NCBI RefSeq assembly: GCF_000620805.1
Contig: NZ_KK211187.1
Span: 1,087,957 to 1,151,956 of the forward strand
Origin: Exiguobacterium undae DSM 14481
GTDB lineage: Bacteria; Bacillota; Bacilli; Exiguobacteriales; Exiguobacteriaceae
Length of the DNA stretch: 64,000 nt
Direction: 5' to 3'
A model generated the notes under the pieces. That model was not told the origin of the DNA and did not search any database. It saw only the letters and a list, made by a program, of their open reading frames with translations. Each line of letters begins with the position of its first letter. The first letter of the stretch is position 1. Positions 46,745 through 54,751 of this stretch are shown here, piece after piece. The position numbers and the translations under genes were made by a program.

Positions 46745-47461
46745 ATGTCGAAACAGTCACTAGTCTTATTGCACGGATTTACCGGAGGGACAGATTATTT
46801 TAACCGGGTGGAAGCCCGTCTTCGTTTATCGTTTGATGTTCTGGTGTTAGCACTGCCCGGACATGAAGGAGAAGCAGTGGGTCCGGATACAATGGAAGGA
46901 TTCGCGACATGGGTGATGGAAGATCTCGAACGAAGAGGGATCGACCAACCGATTGTCATCGGTCACTCTTTTGGCGGCTATATCGTTTCTGCCATCGTTG
47001 AGATGTATCCCGAAAAAATTTCTGGATTCGGACTGGTCTATTCAACAGCTAAGGCGGATACAGATGAAGGAAAACAGAAGCGTAATCAAAACATCAGCCG
47101 TGTGAAAGAGATCGGTGTCCGGGAATTCGTTGACGGACTTGTACCCGGACTTTTTGCCGACGGAGCGGACCCGATGCTGATCTCAGAGGCAAAAGAATTG
47201 GGATACATGATGACGGTTGAAGGGGCGATTCGAGCATTATCTGCGATGCGTGATCGAAGAGATCTGACGAAAACATTAAGCAACACGTCTGTCCGTGGTC
47301 TGATTCTCCACGGGACGCTTGATCCCTTGATTACAGAAGAGAGTGCGTTTGCGCCACAAAATGAACGGATTCTATTCCGGTCGACGGACAGCAGCCATAT
47401 GGGAATGCTCGAGACACCCGATGCGTTCGCTGAATTTGTCGAAGAAGCGTTTGCGAAATAA
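46745..47461 (+). CDS. Alpha/beta hydrolase
   Basis: A 238-residue alpha/beta-hydrolase. It begins LVLLHGFTGGTDYF (oxyanion part) and has the nucleophile elbow GHSFGG, then a catalytic Asp in LHGTLDPL and His in STDSSHMG. The outline resembles MenH-like or esterase proteins; the substrate is not clear. It starts seven bases after the acetyltransferase gene and is closed by a terminator. Confidence 0.88.
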   Translation: MSKQSLVLLHGFTGGTDYFNRVEARLRLSFDVLVLALPGHEGEAVGPDTMEGFATWVMEDLERRGIDQPIVIGHSFGGYIVSAIVEMYPEKISGFGLVYSTAKADTDEGKQKRNQNISRVKEIGVREFVDGLVPGLFADGADPMLISEAKELGYMMTVEGAIRALSAMRDRRDLTKTLSNTSVRGLILHGTLDPLITEESAFAPQNERILFRSTDSSHMGMLETPDAFAEFVEEAFAK

Positions 47462-47486
47462 CGGTTTTATTTAGTTACATTCGTTT

Positions 47487-47555
47487 AAAAGGGATGACTC
47501 GTTTCACGTGACTCCGACAGGAAAACGCGTGAAAGAAAGAGTGATCCCTTTTTCG
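47487..47555 (+). terminator. Terminator after the hydrolase gene
   Basis: Long imperfect stem AAAAGGGATGACTCGTTTCACG / CGTGAAAGAAAGAGTGATCCCTTTTT. Confidence 0.75.
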
Positions 47556-47630
47556 TTCAGTCCTCATTTTTTGAGCTTTTGCATTGCAATTCCCAATGAA
47601 TTTCTGAATGATGAAGAGGGAGGGATACAG

Positions 47631-48722
47631 ATGAAAATTATAGCTATTGAACCAACACCAAGTCCGAATAATATGAAAGTCATCGTCGATGAGACGTTTT
47701 CTGAAAAAGGCCAGACCTTTGAGCATGCGTTTGGTGCACCTGATCATGTCGCCAAATTACTCGACATTCCAGGAATCAAATCCGTGTATCAAGTCAGTGA
47801 TTTTTTAGCAGTCGAACGTTTTCCAAAGTATGATTGGCGCACGCTTGTCATTGAAATCCGCCGGGCTTTCGGAGAAATCCTGAGTGATGTCGAACAACAT
47901 GAAACAGATGCGGCCTTTGAACCTGTCCATTTATTTGTTCAGTTCATTTTAGGGGTTCCGATGCAACTGAAAGGGGTTAAAGGTCTCGAAGAGAAGCGAT
48001 ACGGGTTATCGGACCGTTTCCGAGAAGCAGCCTTATTCGTGCAACCGTTCGTCAAGAATGTCATCAGTGATCGCCGCTGGGTTGAACAGGCGCCGCGTTA
48101 TGGCGACTTGGATGAAAGTCTTGCTGAAGTCGCACAAGAAATCGAGGTTGCTTATCCCGTTGAGCGAATCGATCGCTTAAAAACGATTGCTTCAGGAGAA
48201 GAAGTGGCATTTGACGGACAGGCACTCACATCAAACGATTGGAAACAACGATTTGCCGCACTTGATGAGTTGCCAATTGAACTCGAGTGGATTCCGGCGT
48301 ATGCCAGAATGCTACAAGACGAAAAAATGCAGATTCGCAGACAAGCTGTCGTCAAACTCGGTATGTTCGAAGAAAATCGTTTGGAGTTATTGGAGTACAT
48401 TACGAATGCCTTGCACGATCCTTCGAGTAGTGTACGTCGAACAGCCGGAGATACGATTTCAGACTGGGCGTTGGCAGAGGCAGAGCCGATGATGATTGAA
48501 GCATTGACGGATAAAAATAAGCTTGTTCGTTGGCGGGCTGCCCGGTTCTTATTTGATGTCGGGACAGAGCAGTCGGTCCCCCGCTTAAAAGAAGCGGTTC
48601 AAGATCGGGAATATGAAGTGGCTTTGCAGGCAGAACTTGCCTTAGCGCGAATCGAGAGCGGGGAAGAAGCACTAGGGACGGTTTGGCAACAAATGAATCG
48701 AATGACCGGAGAAAGTTCATAA
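47631..48722 (+). CDS. NifU-N domain and HEAT-repeat protein (CvfC/YpgR-like)
   Basis: A 363-residue protein with an N-terminal Nfu/NifU N-terminal-type domain (residues 1-85, IIAIEPTPSPNNMKVIVDETF) and a C-terminal HEAT-like repeat region (from about residue 215: RFAALDELPIELEWIPAYARML, then QIRRQAVVKLGMF, SVRRTAGDTISDWAL, LVRWRAARFLFDVG, EVALQAELALARIESG). This layout is that of CvfC in Staphylococcus (a virulence factor) and YpgR in Bacillus. AGAGGGAGGG precedes ATG 47631; the longer frame starts in the terminator of the previous gene. Function in the cell is not well defined. Confidence 0.85.
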   Translation: MKIIAIEPTPSPNNMKVIVDETFSEKGQTFEHAFGAPDHVAKLLDIPGIKSVYQVSDFLAVERFPKYDWRTLVIEIRRAFGEILSDVEQHETDAAFEPVHLFVQFILGVPMQLKGVKGLEEKRYGLSDRFREAALFVQPFVKNVISDRRWVEQAPRYGDLDESLAEVAQEIEVAYPVERIDRLKTIASGEEVAFDGQALTSNDWKQRFAALDELPIELEWIPAYARMLQDEKMQIRRQAVVKLGMFEENRLELLEYITNALHDPSSSVRRTAGDTISDWALAEAEPMMIEALTDKNKLVRWRAARFLFDVGTEQSVPRLKEAVQDREYEVALQAELALARIESGEEALGTVWQQMNRMTGESS

Positions 48723-49077
48723 GAACTTAAAAATAAGAGGGTGTACAGAACCATTCGACAAAATAACACACCAGTTGTCTAGGTATATTTTACCTGTAGA
48801 ACAATATAGATGGAAAAAAATGAATATTTTTCTGTAATGGATTTGAAATGGATTTGAAATATGGCGATATATCGAAGTTTTTAAGCTGTATGAGCCAACT
48901 AAATCTATGTGTAAAAATATGGTTGTATTTTTTGATATAAAGTTTTGATACAAATTGTCGAATGACAATTTCCCGACCTTTCTTCCCATTTGATAAAGTG
49001 AAATCACAATAACTGATTCGATTTCAAACAGCTATTTTGGTTTGACTGACATCTGACTTTAAAGGAGATTCGGGGAT
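48723..49077. other. 355-base intergenic stretch without a confirmed gene
   Basis: AT-rich, with no coding frame I would accept. It holds an 11-base tandem repeat (AATGGATTTGA twice, near 48837) and a perfect 8-4-8 palindrome (48952-48971). A TTGATA (48945-48950) might be a -35 box but no -10 fits at 17 bases. I see no riboswitch signature. Confidence 0.6.
48952..48971. promoter_or_regulatory. Palindrome, possible operator
   Basis: AAATTGTC-GAAT-GACAATTT is a perfect inverted repeat of operator type, directly after TTGATA, about 105 bases before the 49078 gene. No regulator is assigned. Confidence 0.35.
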
Positions 49078-49290
49078 ATGATACTTTTTGCTGAAACAGA
49101 CTTAGCGGTGGGGTATAAAGAGCGGACGGCTTCGGGCGTCTTCGTGACAATCGAGACAATGGACAGCCGGACGATCACGCTTGTGGCTCCTGCAACGGCG
49201 ACGGACGCGATTTGTGACGAGTTGTTCGTAACGGGGATCGAGCAACTGTTTTCAACGACAAAAAACAAGGTAGCGATTCCGGTTGCCTAA
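49078..49290 (+). CDS. Unknown small protein (70 aa)
   Basis: A 70-residue ORF with AAAGGAG ten bases before ATG 49078 and a terminator after it. It starts MILFAETDLAVGYKERTASG and looks like a mixed alpha/beta small soluble protein, with VAPATATDAICDELFVTG in the middle. I recognise no family. The strong ribosome site and own terminator support it as a gene. Confidence 0.6.
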   Translation: MILFAETDLAVGYKERTASGVFVTIETMDSRTITLVAPATATDAICDELFVTGIEQLFSTTKNKVAIPVA

Positions 49291-49302
49291 TATGTGAACC
49301 AA

Positions 49303-49343
49303 CGAGGAGGGATGAGGTTACGACCTTATTCCTCCTCTTTTTT
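49303..49343 (+). terminator. Terminator after the 70-aa gene
   Basis: GAGGAGGGATGAGG / CCTTATTCCTCCTC followed by T(6); the stem contains an AGGAGG-like sequence. Confidence 0.85.
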
Positions 49344-49382
49344 GTGCTAAAATCTGTAGTAGAGAAGAGAGGGGGCGTTGTT

Positions 49383-49868
49383 TTGAAGTGGATAAGCCGG
49401 TTATCTTGTCTCGTTTTGTTCACAATCGTTTTCGCAGGTTGTGCGCAACAAGAAAAAAACAGCCAGAATAAACAAACGGCACAGGATGAAGTAACCAGTC
49501 AGCCGATGACAATTGCGGTGTCGGCGGAACAACCGGAATCGGGAATCGTAGAAGCGATCGTTTTGCTGAAGAATCCAAATAAGCAGGATATGACAGTGAC
49601 GTTTCCGACGTCCCAACGATTTGAGTTGATTGTCAAAGACGAGACGGGGAAAATGCTGTATACGTTCTCGCAAGAACAAGTGTTTACACAAGCGATTGAA
49701 AAGGAAACGTTTAAAGCTTTTGAGACCAAGCGCTACGAAGTCAGAATCGAGCTGCCGCAGTCCGGTCGAGCAGACCAAATCGAGGCGTCGACGATTCGAC
49801 AAGTGGAAGGGACGCCGGAATCCGTCATGACGGACCGCCAAAAAATCGACAATGAAAAAGGAGAGTGA
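49383..49868 (+). CDS. BsuPI-domain lipoprotein
   Basis: A 161-residue exported lipoprotein. The signal peptide ends in lipobox FAGC with lipidated Cys20. The rest is a BsuPI (intracellular proteinase inhibitor-like) domain: [32 protein letters not shown], and [20 protein letters not shown] 49383 is chosen, seven bases after AGAGGGGGC, with the frame before it giving no ribosome site. It ends eight bases before the nadE start codon and the two are in one transcription unit; the pairing seems accidental. Confidence 0.85.
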   Translation: MKWISRLSCLVLFTIVFAGCAQQEKNSQNKQTAQDEVTSQPMTIAVSAEQPESGIVEAIVLLKNPNKQDMTVTFPTSQRFELIVKDETGKMLYTFSQEQVFTQAIEKETFKAFETKRYEVRIELPQSGRADQIEASTIRQVEGTPESVMTDRQKIDNEKGE

Positions 49869-49875
49869 ATGTTTC

Positions 49876-50691
49876 ATGCAACAAGACATCATTCAAGTGA
49901 CGGGCGTCAAGCCGGTCATTCAAGCAGGAGAAGAAATCAAGCAACGTGTTCAGTTCTTAAAAGAGTATCTGCTGCACACCGGAGCAAAAGGATTTGTACT
50001 CGGGATTTCGGGAGGACAAGACTCGTCGCTTGCGGGGCGTTTGTGCCAGTTGGCGGTCGAAGAGTTGAGAAGTGAGACGGATCGCGACTATCAATTTTAT
50101 GCTGTCCGTTTGCCGCACGGTCAACAACAAGATGAGTCTGATGCGCAACTCGCATTATCCTTCATTCGTCCGGACCATGCGTTACGCGTCGATATCAAAC
50201 CGGCTGTCGATGCATCGATGGCGTCATTTGAACAAGCAACGGGACAGGAACTGTCTGACTTCAGTAAAGGGAATACAAAGGCACGGGAACGGATGAAGGC
50301 ACAGTATGACCTCGCAGCACACTTTGGTTGTTTAGTTGTCGGGACGGATCATGCCGCAGAATTCGTGACCGGATTTTATACAAAACACGGGGACGGCGCG
50401 TGTGATGTTACACCGCTGACTGGGCTCAACAAACGTCAAGGAAAACAGTTACTCCGTCATCTTCAGGCGCCAAACGCTCTGATTGAAAAAGTACCAACGG
50501 CTGACTTGGAGGATAACCAACCTGGTTTACCCGATGAACAAGCACTTGGTATGACCTACGATGAAATCGATGACTACCTGGAAGGGAAGTCGATTTCCAG
50601 TGAAAGTGCCGCAAAACTGGAATCGCAATACAAACGAGTTGGTCATAAACACCATATGCCGGTCTCACCACTTGATGTTTGGTGGAAATGA
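49876..50691 (+). CDS. nadE: NAD(+) synthetase, ammonia-dependent
   Basis: Amidates nicotinic acid adenine dinucleotide to NAD, 271 residues. GISGGQDSS (43-51) is the PP-loop; [24 protein letters not shown] and [10 protein letters not shown] are typical of the ammonia-only form, with no glutaminase domain. ATG 49876 gives the usual N-terminus; the AAAGGAG site is 12 bases upstream, slightly long. NadK (35711) also lies in the window, but in another operon. Confidence 0.96.
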   Translation: MQQDIIQVTGVKPVIQAGEEIKQRVQFLKEYLLHTGAKGFVLGISGGQDSSLAGRLCQLAVEELRSETDRDYQFYAVRLPHGQQQDESDAQLALSFIRPDHALRVDIKPAVDASMASFEQATGQELSDFSKGNTKARERMKAQYDLAAHFGCLVVGTDHAAEFVTGFYTKHGDGACDVTPLTGLNKRQGKQLLRHLQAPNALIEKVPTADLEDNQPGLPDEQALGMTYDEIDDYLEGKSISSESAAKLESQYKRVGHKHHMPVSPLDVWWK

Positions 50692-50701
50692 GCCATCACG
50701 T

Positions 50702-50736
50702 AAAAACGACAGCCGACTGAGCTGTCGTTTTTTTCG
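50702..50736 (+). terminator. Terminator after nadE
   Basis: AAAAACGACAGC / GCTGTCGTTTTTTT, loop of seven. Confidence 0.92.
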
Positions 50737-50794
50737 TCCATAATCGGGAAAAGAAAAAGGGATAGCATCTTTTTGAAAAGCTGGAGGTGATGGT

Positions 50795-52075
50795 ATGGAG
50801 ACGGTTGGAATCATTGGTGGCGGATTAGCAGGTTTGTCAGCGGCTGCTCTTCTCGCACAGCAAGGAAAACGAGTTCAGTTGTATGATACCGGTCTGTTGG
50901 GTGGAAGAGCGACTTCACAAGTGATCAAAGGCTTTACATTCAATTACGGAGCTCACGCTGTTTATGCACGGGATCAATCGATATTGCGGACAATCATTAA
51001 ACAGCTGAAATTAGACATCACCTGGTTGGATTTTTCTTCCGCGAAAGCCAAATACGAATTTGCAGGTCATTTGACCGCTGCTCCGGCCAATGCAATCGGT
51101 CTGTTGAAAACGGAAGTCATCGGTGGAACCGATAAGCTCCGGTTTACATGGGAAGTCGTCAAAACCGTGCTACATCTCGAACAGGGAGACCCGGCGCTTT
51201 CAATTGGTCAGTGGTTGGTACAAGAGAAGGTGGAAGCAGACGTTTCGCGATTGATGTTAGATCTAGCTTCCAGTAACTTTTTTACGGCGGAACCTGAAAA
51301 CATTCCCTCAGACGTCTATTTCAACTATTATAAAAAACTGTTTCGCACCCGAAAGCCGGTTTCCTACATTGCCGGTGGTTGGCAGGTTCTCATCAATGAA
51401 CTGGAACGTGTGGTCACGCTACATGGCGGGACGATTCACCGTAAAACAAAAATCACGGCGATTGAAGAAAGTGATACCGGTTACCGGTTACGCGACCGGA
51501 AAAAGACCGAATGGACCGTCGATCGTATCGTGTTGGCCATTCCGCCCCGAGAGATGCGGAAACTTGCCTTACCGACACCGATTCAGCTGTTCATCGAACC
51601 TTATGCCCAATATGAACCGGTTGAAGTTCTTGTCTATGATGTCGGAGTGCATCCTTATATCAAGACACCTTTTTCCTATGTATATGATCGAACGCACCAA
51701 TTGTTCGTGACGGATTTATCGCATTACGATCCAAGTATTGCGCCTAAAAATGGTCAAGTCTTGCAAGTCGTCGCGTATTTAGTGCATGACCGTGTTGGTC
51801 ATCCGGATTATTTGAGTGAAAAAGTGAAGCACATCCATCGTCTGCTCGATCAGCATTACGCCGGATGGCGTGAACAGTTGGTGACGGAACGAACGATGAA
51901 GCGGGCGATTGTACAAGAAATCAAGTGGAAGATGGGACAAGCTGCCTTGCCTTGCTTCCTGCGTGAAGAGCGTGAGGAAAAGGTCGCTTTCGTCGGGGAT
52001 TGGTGTGAAGGGGAAGGGCAGTTATCCGAGTTGTCGTTTTCCAGTGCGTATAGCGTTGCAGAAGCATGGCAATAA
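50795..52075 (+). CDS. Phytoene desaturase-like FAD oxidoreductase
   Basis: A 426-residue flavoprotein of the amine oxidase/phytoene desaturase superfamily. The dinucleotide-binding GGGLAGLSAAALLAQQGKRV follows the start; LLGGRATSQ is the second conserved turn. Only general similarity to protoporphyrinogen oxidase and carotenoid desaturases is visible; no carotenoid genes lie nearby, so the substrate is unknown. Ends in the CEGEGQLSELSFSSAYSVAEA stretch common to the class. AGGTGATGGT precedes ATG 50795. Confidence 0.85.
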   Translation: METVGIIGGGLAGLSAAALLAQQGKRVQLYDTGLLGGRATSQVIKGFTFNYGAHAVYARDQSILRTIIKQLKLDITWLDFSSAKAKYEFAGHLTAAPANAIGLLKTEVIGGTDKLRFTWEVVKTVLHLEQGDPALSIGQWLVQEKVEADVSRLMLDLASSNFFTAEPENIPSDVYFNYYKKLFRTRKPVSYIAGGWQVLINELERVVTLHGGTIHRKTKITAIEESDTGYRLRDRKKTEWTVDRIVLAIPPREMRKLALPTPIQLFIEPYAQYEPVEVLVYDVGVHPYIKTPFSYVYDRTHQLFVTDLSHYDPSIAPKNGQVLQVVAYLVHDRVGHPDYLSEKVKHIHRLLDQHYAGWREQLVTERTMKRAIVQEIKWKMGQAALPCFLREEREEKVAFVGDWCEGEGQLSELSFSSAYSVAEAWQ

Positions 52076-52103
52076 AAAAAACGCTCATTGAGCGTTTTTT
52101 TGT
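52075..52103. terminator. Bidirectional terminator, oxidoreductase / bdbC
   Basis: AAAAAACGCTCA / TGAGCGTTTTTTT; the hairpin lies partly within the last codons of bdbC (minus), which read Asn-Ala-Gln-stop across the loop. Confidence 0.88.
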
Positions 52104-52477
52104 TGTGGATAAAAGGCAAGGACAACCAAAATCGTAAAAGCAATCAAGCTCATCATCGGAATCGTCAAGAATCCAAAATAATTGACCCACTGGATTAGAC
52201 ATCCATTCGTACAAAGTGCTTCTCCATCCGGTAAACGTTCCAAGATGACATGGTAAGCGGCGACAGCAAAACCAAGCACCGTATAGACGCGGATGAAAAA
52301 GGCATCGACCGGTCGGTTGCGGAATAAAGAAATCAATAAGTAAATGGCCGTCGTATACATGAATAAGCGTTGCCACCAGCACAACGGACAAGGAATAAAT
52401 CCGCGGATTTCACTGAAGTAAAGACTCCCGAGAGTCGCGACTGTTGAGACGATCAACATAAAATGATAGCGTGACAT
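52085..52477 (-). CDS. bdbC: Disulfide bond formation protein BdbC (DsbB family)
   Basis: Membrane quinone reductase of the DsbB family, 130 residues, four helices. Catalytic pair Cys30-x-x-Cys33 (CPLCWWQR) and second pair Cys89/Cys93 (CTNGC) are present. It would re-oxidise a BdbD/DsbA partner, but no bdbD is adjacent. ATG 52477 follows AGAGGAAGG. It is divergent from the LysR gene at 52543. Confidence 0.93.
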   Translation of the reverse strand: MSRYHFMLIVSTVATLGSLYFSEIRGFIPCPLCWWQRLFMYTTAIYLLISLFRNRPVDAFFIRVYTVLGFAVAAYHVILERLPDGEALCTNGCLIQWVNYFGFLTIPMMSLIAFTILVVLAFYPQQKNAQ

Positions 52478-52542
52478 ATGTACCTTCCTCTCTAACGTGT
52501 TAAACTAGTGCCATCTTATATCATGAGGAGTCGGATCATACA

Positions 52543-53433
52543 TTGCAAGTGTCGGAAATGGAAATGTTGATTACGTTATCGGAAGAATTAAATATGCGAA
52601 GAGCAGCCGAACGACTTTTCGTATCCCAACCGGCCCTCAGTCAACGTCTCGTGGCCATTGAGCGACGCTGGGCGACTAAATTGTTCATTCGTTCCTCGCG
52701 TGGGTTGAGCATCACCCCTCAAGGTGAAAAAGTCATTGGTCTGGCCAAAGAGATGAACCGGAAAGAGTTGGAACTGAAAAGCGAATTGACGGCGGAAGAG
52801 GGGGCGGTTTACGGGACACTTCGGATTGCCGTAGCGTCCATCATGGGTCAGTACTGGCTCCCGCGTGTCTTAAAACGATTCGTCGAACGTTATCCCCACG
52901 TCCGGGTCCAACTCGTGACGGGCTGGTCGAGTGAGATGATGCGTCATATGCTCGAGGAACATTTTCACATCGGGATCATTCGGGGGAATCCGGACTGGAA
53001 AGGGGTCAAGGAACGGTTGTTTTCTGATCCGCTTTACCTCGTTGACAGTGAATTGACGTCGCTGGAACAACTTCGGAAAACCGAACGTCCTTTCATTCAA
53101 TTCAAAAGTGATTCGACGTATTACCAAGAAATTTTGGAATGGTGGCAGGATCGTTTTTCAAGTCCTCCGTCGCGAACATTGGTCGTTGATCAAATCGAGA
53201 CCTGCAAACAAATGGCGTTGCACGGTATCGGTTTTGCGATTTTACCGGAATCGACGATTCATGAAGCCAGTCAAGTCATGCAAATTCCCCTCAAGACCTC
53301 ATCCGGGAAAATTTTAAAGCGGGATACATGGATCTTATCAACCGAATCCATGCTTGAGTTAAAACAAGTCCAAGCATTTTGGGACATCGTCAAAGAAGAA
53401 GGAGGAAGTCAGTCAGATGGAATACGCGATTGA
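52543..53433 (+). CDS. LysR-family regulator, CcpC-like
   Basis: A 296-residue LysR-type regulator. The winged helix opens EMEMLITLSEELNMRRAAERLFVSQPALSQRL (recognition helix); the rest is the periplasmic-binding-fold effector domain from about residue 92. It resembles CcpC (B. subtilis ykuM), the citrate-responsive repressor of TCA genes, e.g. in FIQFKSDSTYYQEI and VDQIETCKQMALHGIGFAILP. Like ccpC it lies upstream of a dapL-type gene, but the intervening Bacillus genes (ykuN-Q) are missing. TTG 52543 is the start: ATGAGGAG precedes it by about 12 bases and the domain begins at the expected distance. It overlaps dapL by 17 bases. Confidence 0.75.
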   Translation: MQVSEMEMLITLSEELNMRRAAERLFVSQPALSQRLVAIERRWATKLFIRSSRGLSITPQGEKVIGLAKEMNRKELELKSELTAEEGAVYGTLRIAVASIMGQYWLPRVLKRFVERYPHVRVQLVTGWSSEMMRHMLEEHFHIGIIRGNPDWKGVKERLFSDPLYLVDSELTSLEQLRKTERPFIQFKSDSTYYQEILEWWQDRFSSPPSRTLVVDQIETCKQMALHGIGFAILPESTIHEASQVMQIPLKTSSGKILKRDTWILSTESMLELKQVQAFWDIVKEEGGSQSDGIRD

Positions 53434-54529
53434 GATGCGTCGGGAACTTCACAAAATACCGGAACCTGGTTTCAAGGAGTTCAAGACGCAGGCCTTTATT
53501 TTGGATCAAATCCGGTCTTATCCGGAAAATCGAGTCAGTTATGATACGTTCGAAACCGGAGTGTTCGTCCGGGTCAAGGGGTTGACCGGAAATCGGACGA
53601 TCGGGTATCGGGCGGATATCGACGGATTGCCGATCGAAGAAGCAACAGGATTACCGTTTTGCTCGGAACACCCCGGTTTCATGCATGCCTGTGGACATGA
53701 TGTCCACACTTCGATTGCGTTAGGTTTGTTGCGCCGGATTGTCGAGCTTCCGGTCATGGATGACGTCGTCTTCCTTTTCCAACCTGCAGAAGAAGGACCG
53801 GGTGGAGCGGAACCGATGATTAAAAGTCCGTTGTTTGAGAAATATCGTCCGAGTGAGATGTACGGTCTACATGTCGCACCTGAATATCCGGTCGGGACCA
53901 TTGCGAGTCGTCCCGGTGTATTGTTCGCCAGCGCACGAGAAGTCCATATTACGATTTATGGTCAGAGCGGTCATGCTGCATTTCCTCATCTCACGATTGA
54001 TACCGTCGTCGCACAAGCGGCTTTGATCATGCAATTGCAAACGATCGTCAGCCGATCAATCAATCCGATGAACTGTAGTGTCATCACGATCGGTAAGGTC
54101 GAGGCGGGAATTCGGGAAAATGTCATCGCGGGTCGGGCGTTGCTCGACGGAACGATGCGGGCACTCAATGGAAATGATATGGAGAAGCTGGAACAACGGG
54201 TTCGGGAAATCGTTCGCGGAATCGAAGCTTCGTTCGGCGTGAAAATCGATCTCCAGTTTGGGAACCGGTATTATGAAGTCGTCAATGACCCGAATGTCGT
54301 CAACAAATTTTCATCATTCGTTAAAATGAATGCCAATTATGTTGAGTGCGATGCAGCGATGACAGGAGAAGATTTTGGCTTCATGTTGAAAGAGATACCG
54401 GGCATGATGTTCTGGTTGGGAGTCAACAATGCTACCTCTGGTCTACATCAACCGACATTGAATCCAGACGAAGAGGCGATTCCGTTCATCATCCACTTAC
54501 TCGATCATTATTTTAGAGAATATGTCTAA
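53417..54529 (+). CDS. dapL: N-acetyldiaminopimelate deacetylase
   Basis: M20-family zinc amidohydrolase, 370 residues, removing the acetyl group from N-acetyl-LL-diaminopimelate in the acetylase route of lysine and cell-wall synthesis. Metal ligands lie in HACGHDVHT (residues 90-98) and HQPTLNPDEEAIP near the C-terminus; the opening RRELHKIPEPGF and IGYRADIDGLPI is the family signature. The start overlaps the LysR gene, with GGAGGAAG ahead of it. The acetyltransferase dapH (ykuQ), its usual partner, is not in the window. Confidence 0.9.
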   Translation: MEYAIEMRRELHKIPEPGFKEFKTQAFILDQIRSYPENRVSYDTFETGVFVRVKGLTGNRTIGYRADIDGLPIEEATGLPFCSEHPGFMHACGHDVHTSIALGLLRRIVELPVMDDVVFLFQPAEEGPGGAEPMIKSPLFEKYRPSEMYGLHVAPEYPVGTIASRPGVLFASAREVHITIYGQSGHAAFPHLTIDTVVAQAALIMQLQTIVSRSINPMNCSVITIGKVEAGIRENVIAGRALLDGTMRALNGNDMEKLEQRVREIVRGIEASFGVKIDLQFGNRYYEVVNDPNVVNKFSSFVKMNANYVECDAAMTGEDFGFMLKEIPGMMFWLGVNNATSGLHQPTLNPDEEAIPFIIHLLDHYFREYV

Positions 54530-54546
54530 ACAAAATACGTGACAAG

Positions 54547-54588
54547 AAGCCCTTTATTCCTGATGAAAACGAATAAAGGGCTTTCATT
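54547..54588 (+). terminator. Terminator after dapL
   Basis: AGCCCTTTATTC / GAATAAAGGGCTTTC, loop of 11. Confidence 0.85.
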
Positions 54589-54616
54589 TCACAGAATGGA
54601 ACAGTTTTCGAACGTT

Positions 54617-54634
54617 TTGTGAAATAAATCACGA
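54617..54634 (+). promoter_or_regulatory. Rex-like operator upstream of the bd oxidase genes
   Basis: TTGTGAA-ATAA-ATCACGA matches the redox-sensing Rex operator TTGTGAA-N4-TTCACAA at 12 of 14 fixed positions (the second arm has two mismatches). A further imperfect palindrome, ATGTGAACAATTTGTTACAT, lies at 54639-54658. Confidence 0.6.
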
Positions 54635-54671
54635 GTATATGTGAACAATTTGTTACATCAAACATTAAGAA

Positions 54672-54700
54672 CAGACACAAATGATTATGTTCTCTATGAT
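54672..54700 (+). promoter_or_regulatory. Promoter of cydAB
   Basis: CAGACA (54672-54677), 17-base spacer, TATGAT (54695-54700). Confidence 0.5.
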
Positions 54701-54751
54701 ACGGATATAAACAATATATAGAAGTACGTTTAGAAAGAGGGGGCTATACAC

